Positions 47,944 to 55,340 of a stretch of 64,000 nucleotides of DNA are shown here, piece after piece. The position numbers and the translations under genes are program-made. The notes under the pieces were generated by a model. The model made no database searches. It was not told the DNA's origin and worked only from the letters and a program-made list of their open reading frames with translations. Source of the DNA: Streptomyces sp. NBC_00554 (GTDB lineage: Bacteria; Actinomycetota; Actinomycetes; Streptomycetales; Streptomycetaceae); contig NZ_CP107799.1 in the NCBI RefSeq assembly GCF_041431135.1, forward strand, positions 2,170,001 to 2,234,000. Direction: 5' to 3'. The first letter of the stretch is position 1. Every line of letters starts with the position of its first letter.

Positions 47944-48731
47944 ATGGCTGCGCCGAGCCTGCTCGCGGTTTTCGCCCACCCGGACGACGAGTCGCTGTCG
48001 GCGGGCGGAGTGCTCGCCCGTCACGCCGCCGCGGGCGCTCGCACCGCGGTCGTCACGGCGACCTGGGCCGCGGACACCCCACGCGCCGCGGAGCTGGCCG
48101 AGGCGCTGCGGATCCTTCGGGCCGGCGAGCCGCGGTTGCTCGGCTACGCCGACGCACGCGTACCGCGGTCGGCCCCCGGCAGGACGCGGTTCCGCGATGC
48201 GCCGCTCGACGAAAGCGTGCGCGAACTGGTCGCGTATATACGGGAGTTCCGCCCGGAGATCGTGGTCACCCATGACGCCTACGGTGGGCTGACCGGTCAC
48301 TCGGACCATGTGCACACGCACCGGGTGACCATGCTCGCCGTGCAGGCGGCCGGACTTGAGCGGGTCTACCCGGACGCCGGTGAGCCCTGGCAGCCGAGCG
48401 CCCTGTACCTGGCCACGCACCCGCACTCGGCCCTGCGGGTGTGGGGCGGACACCTGGCCCCTGCGGGCAAGTCGATGCACAGCGTTCCGGACGAGTGGGT
48501 CACCGCGACCGTCGATGTCGGCCCCTGGCTGGATCAGAAGGTCGCGGCGGTACTGGCCCACCGCACCGAGGTGGAGCGGGGAGCCGCGCCGGGGCTGATC
48601 GCCGGCCTCCCGCGTCCGACCGGGCACGGCTGCTCTCCACCGAGTGGTACATCCGCCACGACCCGGCACCGTGGCGGCAGCGCAAGGGCACCGGGATTCC
48701 CGCACGCGGGTGTTCGGAACTGCTCCCCTGA
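47944..48731 (+). pseudogene. PIG-L/LmbE-family deacetylase with a frameshift
   Basis: The first frame encodes about 220 residues of a PIG-L deacetylase: FAHPDDESLSAGG (zinc motif), THDAYGGLTGHSDHVHTHRV (second His pair) and VAAVLAHRTEVERGAAPGL. At about 48608-48612 (GGCCTCCCGCG) the frame loses the family end; the next frame then reads ASDRARLLSTEWYIRHDPAP and stops at 48731. One missing C in the CCC run would explain it. Without it the protein would be about 262 aa, related to GlcNAc-type or mycothiol-related deacetylases. The unshifted frame continues as arginine/proline-rich sequence into the LysR gene. It is either a recent pseudogene or a sequencing error. Confidence 0.82.
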
Positions 48732-48806
48732 GTTCAGGCTGTGGCGCTGGGTTCAGGCTGTGGCGCCGGGCTCATGCTGTGCCGCTGGCTTCAGGGTGTG
48801 CCGCGG
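48732..48806. repeat. Four 19-bp tandem repeats over the LysR 3' end
   Basis: Units GTTCAGGCTGTGGCGCTGG (48732-48750), a near copy (48751-48769), then two more diverged copies (48770-48788, 48789-48806). The last copy carries the LysR stop codon, so the array overlaps the end of that gene. Confidence 0.85.
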
Positions 48807-49696
48807 ACGCCCGAGGCCAGGCGGCCCGCCTCCGCGTAGGCCCGTACCAGTGGGCGCCCGTCGCCCGCCCGCCAGGCGAGGGCGAACCGGCTCGGCGGGA
48901 GGTCGCGAACGGGGCGGGTGATGACGCCGCCCCGGGTGAGCAGGGGCGCGTTGCCCGCGGCGAGCAGGCAGACGCCGCGGCCGTCCACCAGCGCCTCGTA
49001 CGTCTCGTCCGCGCTCGCGCACTCCGCGCCGATCCGTGCCGGGCGCCCGGCGCGGACGTCCAGGGCCAGCCAGTAGTCGCGCAGCACCCCGGCGGACTTG
49101 GGGATGGCGATGAAGGGTTCGTCGAGGAGGTCCGCGAAGTCGATCTCCTCCCGCGGCGCGAGGCGATGCGTGTCCGGCAGCGCGACATGGCGCGACTCCT
49201 CGGCCACCACCACCCACTCGTACCGCTCCGCGTCCGGAACCGGCAGCCACACGAACGCCGCGTCCACCGAGCCGTCCGCGAGCCCGGCGCTGGAGTCCTC
49301 CCAACTCACCTGTCTCAGCTGGACTTTGGCCTGCGGGTGCGCCTCGCTGAACCGGGACCTGATGGCCGGCAGCAGGCCGCCGCGCCCCGGGCTCGTGCTC
49401 ATCCCGACGACAAGGGTGGCCTGTTGCTCGGCCTTGGCGCGCTCGACGGCGTCGGCTGCCGCGTCCCAGTCGGCGAGGACCCGGCGCGCGTACGGCAGCA
49501 GGGCCGTGCCCACCGCGGTCAGGCGCACGCCCTGCCGGTCCCGCTCGAAGAGCTCTGCCCCCAACTGACGCTCCAGCATGCGGATTTGCTTGCTCAGCGC
49601 GGGCTGGGAGACGAAGAGGCGCTCGGCGGCGCGTGTGAAGTGCAGGTCTTCGGCGACCGCGACGAAGTAGCGCAGGTCCCGCCCGTGGACGTCCAT
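48791..49696 (-). CDS. LysR-family regulator
   Basis: 301 aa. N-terminal winged helix RDLRYFVAVAEDLHFTRAAE and LFVSQPALSKQIRMLERQLG, then the periplasmic-binding-like effector domain (TLVVGMSTSPGRGGLLPAIR; FIAIPKSAGVLRDY). ATG 49696 is preferred since the upstream ATGs at 49702 and 49708 fall inside a LysR-type box (49701-49715). No clear ribosome site precedes it, so the message may be nearly leaderless. Divergent from the SDR gene, its likely target. Confidence 0.9.
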   Translation of the reverse strand: MDVHGRDLRYFVAVAEDLHFTRAAERLFVSQPALSKQIRMLERQLGAELFERDRQGVRLTAVGTALLPYARRVLADWDAAADAVERAKAEQQATLVVGMSTSPGRGGLLPAIRSRFSEAHPQAKVQLRQVSWEDSSAGLADGSVDAAFVWLPVPDAERYEWVVVAEESRHVALPDTHRLAPREEIDFADLLDEPFIAIPKSAGVLRDYWLALDVRAGRPARIGAECASADETYEALVDGRGVCLLAAGNAPLLTRGGVITRPVRDLPPSRFALAWRAGDGRPLVRAYAEAGRLASGVRGTP

Positions 49697-49700
49697 GGCC

Positions 49701-49715
49701 ATAACCATTGGCTAT
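49701..49715. promoter_or_regulatory. LysR box (T-N11-A) between LysR and SDR
   Basis: ATAACCATTGGCTAT is symmetrical at 12 of 15 positions and contains T-N11-A. It lies 82-96 bp before the SDR start and touches the LysR start, fitting autorepression and target activation. Confidence 0.5.
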
Positions 49716-49796
49716 CACGACGGGTCTTGGACGGGCGAGTGGGTTTCCGGCGAGGCTCGACGCGTCGAAAGCACGGATTCCACGAGGGAGTCGGAC

Positions 49797-50624
49797 ATGA
49801 GCAAGGTATGGCTGGTCACCGGTGCCAACAGTGGTTTCGGGCGGGCGTTCACCGAGGCGGCCGTCGGTGCCGGAGATGTGGTGGTGGCCACGGCTCGCAG
49901 GCCCGAGGCGCTTGTCGACCTGGTGGCGGCTCACCCCGACCAGGTCGAGGCGCTCGCCCTCGACGTCACGGATCCGGCGGGGATCACCTCCGTCGTGGCC
50001 GATGTGGTGGAGCGGCACGGCAGGATCGACGTGCTGGTCAACAACGCGGGCCGCACCCACGTCGGGGCCGCCGAGGAGACCACCGACGCCGAGCTGCGCG
50101 ATCTGTTCGAGGTGCACTTCTTCGGCCCGGCCGCGCTGGTGCGTGCGGTGCTTCCGCACATGCGGGAGCGGCGTTCCGGGGCGATCGTTCAGCTGAGCAG
50201 CATGGGCGGGCAGATGTCGTTCGCGGGGTTCTCGGCGTACAGCGCCACGAAGTTCGCACTCGAGGGCTTCTCCGAGGCACTGGCGGACGAGGTCGGCCCG
50301 CTCGGTGTCAAGGTCCTGATCGTGGAGCCGGGCGCGTTCCGCACGGGCCTGTTCGGCAACGCGAGCACCAGCGAGGAGATCGCCGACTACGCGGACACGG
50401 TCGGTGCCACGCGTCGGGTGGTCGCCGGCTCCGACGGCTCCCAGCCGGGTGATCCCGCCAAGGCCGCGGCGGCTGTCCTGAGCGCCCTCGCCTCGGAGGA
50501 CACGCCGCTGCGGTTGCCGCTCGGGAGCGATGGGGTGGATGCGGTGGTTGGCCACCTGGACTCGCTGCGGGATGAGATCTCCGCGTGGGAGAAGGTGGCG
50601 CGCGACACTGCCTTCGGGGCGTAG
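49797..50624 (+). CDS. Short-chain dehydrogenase/reductase
   Basis: 275 aa. Classical SDR: cofactor motif TGANSGFG (residues 8-15), DVLVNNAGRTHVG, catalytic Ser in QLSSMGGQMSF and Tyr-x3-Lys in YSATKFALEGF. The motif GARRPE-like TARRPEALVDL after strand 2 suggests NADP preference. The substrate is unknown. ATG 49797 has GAGGGAG 8 nt upstream. Divergent LysR is the likely regulator. Confidence 0.92.
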   Translation: MSKVWLVTGANSGFGRAFTEAAVGAGDVVVATARRPEALVDLVAAHPDQVEALALDVTDPAGITSVVADVVERHGRIDVLVNNAGRTHVGAAEETTDAELRDLFEVHFFGPAALVRAVLPHMRERRSGAIVQLSSMGGQMSFAGFSAYSATKFALEGFSEALADEVGPLGVKVLIVEPGAFRTGLFGNASTSEEIADYADTVGATRRVVAGSDGSQPGDPAKAAAAVLSALASEDTPLRLPLGSDGVDAVVGHLDSLRDEISAWEKVARDTAFGA

Positions 50625-50645
50625 CCGCTGACGCGGGGGTCGGGT

Positions 50646-50701
50646 ATTTGTCCGCGGGTGCGTGGGGGCTGGACATTTGTCCGCGGGTGCGTGGGGGCTG
50701 G
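50646..50701. repeat. 27-bp direct repeat pair (Streptomyces intergenic type)
   Basis: A unit starting ATTTGTCCGCGGGTGCG occurs at 50646-50672 and 50675-50701 (29-bp period), followed by GCGCAGTTCCCCGCGCCCC, a word common between Streptomyces genes. Confidence 0.7.
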
Positions 50702-50716
50702 GCGCGCAGTTCCCCG

Positions 50717-50732
50717 CGCCCCTTAAGGGGCG
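50717..50732 (+). terminator. Palindromic hairpin after the SDR gene
   Basis: CGCCCCTTAAGGGGCG is a perfect palindrome (6-bp stem, TTAA loop), typical of the short terminators ending Streptomyces intergenic repeats. Confidence 0.5.
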
Positions 50733-50756
50733 TCCATGCCAGGCCCCGCCTTTGGT

Positions 50757-50770
50757 GTGATGTGGGTCAC
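50757..50770 (+). promoter_or_regulatory. Candidate Crp site (GTG-N6-GNCAC)
   Basis: GTGATGTGGGTCAC fits the Streptomyces Crp consensus GTGN6GNCAC exactly. It is 47 bp before the GTG start of the beta-strand-repeat surface protein. Confidence 0.5.
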
Positions 50771-50816
50771 CTTGGGGTTTCTGTTATTCCAGGGTGCCCG
50801 GTCCGTCTCCCCGTAT

Positions 50817-52910
50817 GTGCGCATCCAGATCTACAAGACAGCCTCGGCCGCCGCCTGCCTCGCGGGGGTCGCCCTCATGCTCGCCGCACCGCCCGCGGCC
50901 GCCGCGGGCGGTGACATCACCGCGGACGTGATCGCGGGGCGGGACGTGACGCTCACCGGTGACTCGGTGGTGACCGTGCCGGCCGGGACGACCACGTACG
51001 ACGGGGTGTTCCGGGGCGAGGGAACGCTCACCGTGCGCGGTAACGGGACGCTGATCCTGACCAAGGACAGCGACTTCACGCTGCCCAAGGCGCGGCAGCG
51101 GCAGCAGGTGAGCATCCCCGGCGGCAACCACCCGTACGTCACCGTGGCCAACCCCGATCCGCCCGCCGTGACCGTGGAAAGGGGCGCCACCCTCCAGTAC
51201 GGCACCGGCGGTACGACCGGGCTGATCGGCAGCTTCCCGTACAACACCCCCGCGTTCCGGCTCAACCGGGACAACATCCGGGTCGACGGCACACTGCGGC
51301 TCTCCCTGACGAGCGCCTACAACCTGGGCACCATCAGCGGCTCCGGGCTGATCAGCCAGCCCCGGTTCCTCTGGGGGACCTGGGACCTGTCGGGGACCCA
51401 CACCTTCTCCGGGGTGATCGACAACGGCACGCAGGCGAACGCCGGACGGCCGGAGTTCGCGACCTCGCTGCCGAAGGTCCGCAAGGTCCTGAACCAGGGC
51501 ACCTGGACCGTGGACACGCCGCTCGGCCAGACCGTCACCATGGGGATGGACTTCTACCAACGGGAGTACGGCAGCGACATCAACGTCCAGTCGCGGCCCG
51601 GCAGCAAGGTGGTGCTCACCGGCCAGTACAGCTGGTCGGACCAGGGCGGCGACACCAATCCCTCACTCAGCGACCCCGCCCTGAACTGGACGCCCGCGCG
51701 GAAGAACGTCAACAAGCGCGGCACCAACATCAAGGGCGCCGACGTCCAGTGGGGCGACGGGACGACGAACAAGATCTTCATGCCGGGGACCGCCGAGACC
51801 GTGTACATCAACCTGCTGGCGGCCAGGTCCCGTTCGCTGCTCACCTTCGACTACAACGGCCCGGTGACACTGGGCGCCCCCATCGGCGGCGGCCGGTTCC
51901 ACGACACGCTGTCCGCACCCGGCGCCGGGGACATCGTCATCAAGGGGACGAAGGGCAACGACGTCACCTTCGCCGCCGTCCAGTACTACAACGGCTCGAC
52001 GACCGTCGAGAAGGGCGCGGTGCTGAGGCTCGGCAGCGGGAAGTCCGGCGGTGACGGCGGGCTCTACACCAAGGGCGACCTCTACAAGGTCGTCGACAAC
52101 GGCTCGCTGGTGCTGCGCAACACGAGCAAGGCGCTCACCCTTTCGCGGATCAGCGGCAGCGGCTCGCTCACCCAGGCGGGCGCCGCGACGACAACGCTGA
52201 CGGGCGGCGAGGTGACGTACACGGGGACGACGACCGTCTCGAAGGGGACGCTCGCCCTGACCGGAGGAGCCTCGCTGACGCGCAGCAAGGCGATCCGGCT
52301 GACCTCGACCGGGGCACGGCTGGACGCGCGGGCGACGGGGCTGCGGGTGGCGACCTCGCTGACCGGCAAGGGCACGGTGACGGGTTCGGTGACGAACGCG
52401 GGCGAGGTCACGGCCGGGCTGACGGTCACCGGTGACTACACCCAGGACGCGAAGGGCGTACTGGTCCTCCGCGAGAAGCCCCTGAAGGTGACCGGCGCGG
52501 TCCGCCTGGCCGGAGACGTGGACCTCTCGGCCGCCGGGACCGACCCCGCCCCCGAGATCACGGTGCTCGACCACACGGGCGACGCGAAGACAACCGGCAC
52601 CTTCACCGGCCTCCGCGAGGGCGCCAAGCTCAAGCTCGCCGACACGACATACCGGATCAGCTACCGCGGGGGCGACGGCAACGACGTGACCCTGAAGGCG
52701 ATCACGAAGAAGCCCGCCGCCTCGACGACCCCCTCCACCCCCGGGACGCCACCCGCCACGACGACAGCCGCACAGTCCAACGCCGACTCCACCCGCCCTT
52801 GGTGGCCCCTCCTCTTCATCCCGCTGCTTCTGGGCCTGCTGGTCGTGCCATCGGTCCGACGCAAGCGGTCGCGGCGCGGGGGCGAGCGGCGGCACGCCGC
52901 GACACGGTGA
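50817..52910 (+). CDS. Surface-anchored beta-strand-repeat (autotransporter-associated-like) protein
   Basis: 697 aa. Signal peptide from VRIQIYKTASAAACLAGVAL to AAAA-GG. A long Gly/Thr-rich body has strand repeats like passenger domains of autotransporters (YNGSTTVEKGAVLRLGSGKS; YTGTTTVSKGTLALTGGASL; ISGSGSLTQAGAATTTLTGG). A Thr/Pro linker, one membrane segment (WWPLLFIPLLLGLLVVPSV) and a basic tail (RRKRSRRGGERR) follow, so it is held in the membrane with the body outside. No sortase LPxTG was found. The start is GTG 50817, since a Crp-like site and promoter-like sequence fill the open frame before it. Confidence 0.8.
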   Translation: MRIQIYKTASAAACLAGVALMLAAPPAAAAGGDITADVIAGRDVTLTGDSVVTVPAGTTTYDGVFRGEGTLTVRGNGTLILTKDSDFTLPKARQRQQVSIPGGNHPYVTVANPDPPAVTVERGATLQYGTGGTTGLIGSFPYNTPAFRLNRDNIRVDGTLRLSLTSAYNLGTISGSGLISQPRFLWGTWDLSGTHTFSGVIDNGTQANAGRPEFATSLPKVRKVLNQGTWTVDTPLGQTVTMGMDFYQREYGSDINVQSRPGSKVVLTGQYSWSDQGGDTNPSLSDPALNWTPARKNVNKRGTNIKGADVQWGDGTTNKIFMPGTAETVYINLLAARSRSLLTFDYNGPVTLGAPIGGGRFHDTLSAPGAGDIVIKGTKGNDVTFAAVQYYNGSTTVEKGAVLRLGSGKSGGDGGLYTKGDLYKVVDNGSLVLRNTSKALTLSRISGSGSLTQAGAATTTLTGGEVTYTGTTTVSKGTLALTGGASLTRSKAIRLTSTGARLDARATGLRVATSLTGKGTVTGSVTNAGEVTAGLTVTGDYTQDAKGVLVLREKPLKVTGAVRLAGDVDLSAAGTDPAPEITVLDHTGDAKTTGTFTGLREGAKLKLADTTYRISYRGGDGNDVTLKAITKKPAASTTPSTPGTPPATTTAAQSNADSTRPWWPLLFIPLLLGLLVVPSVRRKRSRRGGERRHAATR

Positions 52911-52927
52911 CAGACGGGGCACCGGAT

Positions 52928-53767
52928 CTACGGCGCGGTGTCCGACCCGCCTCCTGTGTGTACGACGGGCTCTCGGAGAGCCCCGGTGGTCCTGCGCCTC
53001 GCCGTGATGAGTTCGTGCAGCGTCCGCTTCGTGACGCTGCCTCCGTATTGGTTGTCGATCAGGTCTCTGATGGAGTCGAGCAGGCCGGTCAGCGCGGTGG
53101 GGTCCAGGGCTCGGTGTCCGGAGAAGGTGCGCAGGAGGTCGAGGTATTCGGGGGCCGAGTACGTGATCTCCTGGGTGAAGCGCTGGATCTGCACGGCGTC
53201 GAGTTGCTCGGAGTGGTCCAGTTCGTCGGTATCGGGGGTCAGGGTGGCTTCGTCCGGCAGGCGGAGGCCGGGCGGAGTGGCCGGGTCCCAGCGTTCGTAG
53301 CAGCGTTGGACCTGGTCGAAGAAGTCCTGGTCCCAGTGTCCGCCGGCGACGTGCTCGGTGGTGATGAGGGCGAGCGTGCCGCCGGGGGCCAGGGCGGCTG
53401 TCGCCTTGGGCACCCGGACCTTGGGGTCGACCCAGTGGAAGGCGGTGGCGCTGACCACCAGGTCGAACGGCTCCTCGGGCAGGGGCCACTCCTCGAAGGC
53501 CGAGACCTCGACGCGGGCGTCGGGGAACAGGCGCAGGTTGCGCCGGGCCACCGCCGCGAGCGCGGGACCCAGTTCGACGGCCGTGACACGGCAGCCCAGC
53601 CGTGCCAGGGGAACGGTCAGCTGTCCCGTTCCCGGGCCCACCTCGAGGACTCGGCTTTCCGGGGACAGCCCGGCCCTGTCGATCAGCGCCTCGACCAGCG
53701 GGGGCGGGTAACCGGGGCGGGCACGGTCGTAGAGCTCGGCATCCTCGTCGAACACTTCACGCAGCAT
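52928..53767 (-). CDS. SAM-dependent methyltransferase (class I)
   Basis: 279 aa. Motif I VLEVGPGTGQLTVPLARLG (about residues 40-58), the acidic residue in VTAVELGP, and FDLVVSATAFHWVDPK, the ubiE/Methyltransf_11-type pattern. The C-terminal 120 residues vary between members and bind the acceptor, which is unknown. It has its own upstream region facing the homocysteine methyltransferase gene and converges with the surface-protein gene across 17 bp. Confidence 0.88.
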   Translation of the reverse strand: MLREVFDEDAELYDRARPGYPPPLVEALIDRAGLSPESRVLEVGPGTGQLTVPLARLGCRVTAVELGPALAAVARRNLRLFPDARVEVSAFEEWPLPEEPFDLVVSATAFHWVDPKVRVPKATAALAPGGTLALITTEHVAGGHWDQDFFDQVQRCYERWDPATPPGLRLPDEATLTPDTDELDHSEQLDAVQIQRFTQEITYSAPEYLDLLRTFSGHRALDPTALTGLLDSIRDLIDNQYGGSVTKRTLHELITARRRTTGALREPVVHTGGGSDTAP

Positions 53768-53877
53768 GGTCCAAGGCTAGGCTGCCGCCCTTTCCGCCGG
53801 TATCCCACATCGTGGGCGATATTTTCACTTGGTGGACGTGAACGGGCGTCTCCTCCCGCATCGACTAGCGTCGTGAC

Positions 53878-54801
53878 ATGACCAGCGATACCTCCCGCAC
53901 CCTCGCCGACGCCCTCACCACCGGCACGGTCGTCCTCGACGGCGGCATGTCCAACCAGCTCGAATCGGCCGGGCACGACCTGAGCGACGAGCTGTGGTCG
54001 GCGCGGCTGCTCGCGGAGCGGCCGGAGGCGATCGTCGAGGCGCATCTCGGCTACTTCGAGGCGGGTGCGGATGTGGCGATCACGTCCAGCTACCAGGCGA
54101 CCTTCGAGGGGTTCGCCAAGCGCGGCATCCCGCGGGAACGGGCGGCCGAACTCCTCGTCCTCAGTGTCGAGTTGGCGCGTGAGGCCGCCCAACGCGCGCA
54201 CGCGAAGGGCGTCACGCGGCCGCTGTGGGTGGCCGCGTCGGTCGGACCGTACGGGGCGATGCTCGCGGACGGCTCCGAGTACCGGGGGCGGTACGGGCTG
54301 AGCATCGCGGAGCTCGAGCGGTTCCACCGGCCGCGCCTGGAGGTGCTGGCCGCCGCCGCGCCCGACGTGCTCGCCCTGGAGACCGTGCCCGACACCGATG
54401 AGGCCCAGGCACTGCTGCGGGCGGTGCGCGGGCTCGGCGTACCGGCGTGGCTGTCGTACAGCGTGGCCGGCGACCGTACACGGGCCGGCCAGCCCCTGGA
54501 GGAGGCCTTCGCCCTGGCCGCCGACGCCGACGAGGTCATCGCGGTCGGCGTGAACTGCTGCGCCCCGGAGGATGTGGACGGGGCGGTCGAGACCGCCGCA
54601 CGGGTGACCGGGAAGCCGGTCGTGGTCTACCCGAACAGCGGCGAGGCGTGGGACGCGCAGGCGCGGGCGTGGAGTGGACGGTCCTCCTTCACCGCCGAGC
54701 AGGTCACCGGGTGGGAGAGGGGCGGCGCACGGTTGATCGGGGGGTGCTGCCGGGTGGGGCCGGTGGCGATCGCCGGGATCGCCGAGTCGCTCAGGGGCTG
54801 A
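53878..54801 (+). CDS. mmuM: Homocysteine S-methyltransferase
   Basis: 307 aa, full length. TVVLDGGMSNQLE at the start, ITSSYQATFEGFAKRGI, ALETVPDTDEA, and the zinc cysteines in VGVNCCAPED and IGGCCRVGP. It transfers a methyl group from S-methylmethionine (or SAM) to homocysteine to make methionine, in the cytoplasm. ATG 53878 was chosen; no strong ribosome site is visible. No S-box or other riboswitch was seen upstream. It is divergent from the methyltransferase gene. Confidence 0.93.
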   Translation: MTSDTSRTLADALTTGTVVLDGGMSNQLESAGHDLSDELWSARLLAERPEAIVEAHLGYFEAGADVAITSSYQATFEGFAKRGIPRERAAELLVLSVELAREAAQRAHAKGVTRPLWVAASVGPYGAMLADGSEYRGRYGLSIAELERFHRPRLEVLAAAAPDVLALETVPDTDEAQALLRAVRGLGVPAWLSYSVAGDRTRAGQPLEEAFALAADADEVIAVGVNCCAPEDVDGAVETAARVTGKPVVVYPNSGEAWDAQARAWSGRSSFTAEQVTGWERGGARLIGGCCRVGPVAIAGIAESLRG

Positions 54802-54860
54802 GGGTTCGATGCGGGTGGGGCGAGTTGGCTGACGTCCGTCGAGGTGTGAAGAGGCCCGCA

Positions 54861-54914
54861 GAGGTGCGCCGAGGGTGCGGCGAGTCTCGCTGAGGTCCGC
54901 GAGGTGCGCCGAGG
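54861..54914. repeat. Degenerate GAGGTGCGCCGAGG repeats
   Basis: GAGGTGCGCCGAGG occurs at 54861-54874 and 54901-54914, with partial copies between. The 254-bp gap 54802-55055 holds these and the inverted repeat below, and no gene. Confidence 0.5.
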
Positions 54915-54975
54915 TCCGCTTGGGTTCGCGGACCGGTGCTCACCTGAGCCGACTTGCGCCGACGCTGGCGTAACT

Positions 54976-55010
54976 CCCGTGAAGCACGGGCTCAATGAGG
55001 ACTTCACGGG
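54976..55010. promoter_or_regulatory. Inverted repeat before the amidase operon
   Basis: CCCGTGAAG and CTTCACGGG (9-bp perfect arms) are 17 nt apart and end 45 bp before the TTG start. It may be an operator or a leader hairpin. Confidence 0.4.
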
Positions 55011-55055
55011 CGGGTGATGAAGTCCCCGTACCCGTCAGCGATCACGGAGGCACCC

Positions 55056-55340
55056 TTGAGCGAGCCCACCGCCGAGCAACTGGACACCTATGTACGGACC
55101 CGCCTCACGCTGGCGGGTTTCGACCTCTCCCTGCTGCCCGAGGTCTTCGACGCCGACACCGGGGTGCCGACGCAGGCCCAAGTACTCACCTCCCTGAAGT
55201 CGTTCGTGGCGTCCACACCCGGCGCGATATCCGGGTGGGCCCCGCCCGCGGACAGTCCCGCCTACGCGCAACAGGCCTCGCCGCCCCTCATCTACCCGTC
55301 CATCACCGAGGCCTGGACCGGCAAGGCGGGCGACCGATGA
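55056..55340 (+). CDS. Small protein coupled to the amidase (possible AtzG/GatC-like partner)
   Basis: 94 aa, starting at TTG with GGAGG 6 nt upstream (CACGGAGGCACCCTTG). Its N-terminal part (EQLDTYVRTRLTLAGFDLSL) recalls the DUF4089/AtzG small subunits that complex with amidases, but similarity is weak; the C-terminal half (SPAYAQQASPPLIYPSITEA) is unlike them. There is no signal peptide, while its partner carries a Tat signal. Its stop overlaps the amidase start (ATGA). If the two form a complex it could leave the cell by riding with the folded amidase; this is inference. Confidence 0.75.
   Translation: MSEPTAEQLDTYVRTRLTLAGFDLSLLPEVFDADTGVPTQAQVLTSLKSFVASTPGAISGWAPPADSPAYAQQASPPLIYPSITEAWTGKAGDR

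Noticed and set aside
53768..53877. S-adenosylmethionine riboswitch before mmuM
   Set aside because: Only 110 bp are available and no S-box core was recognised.
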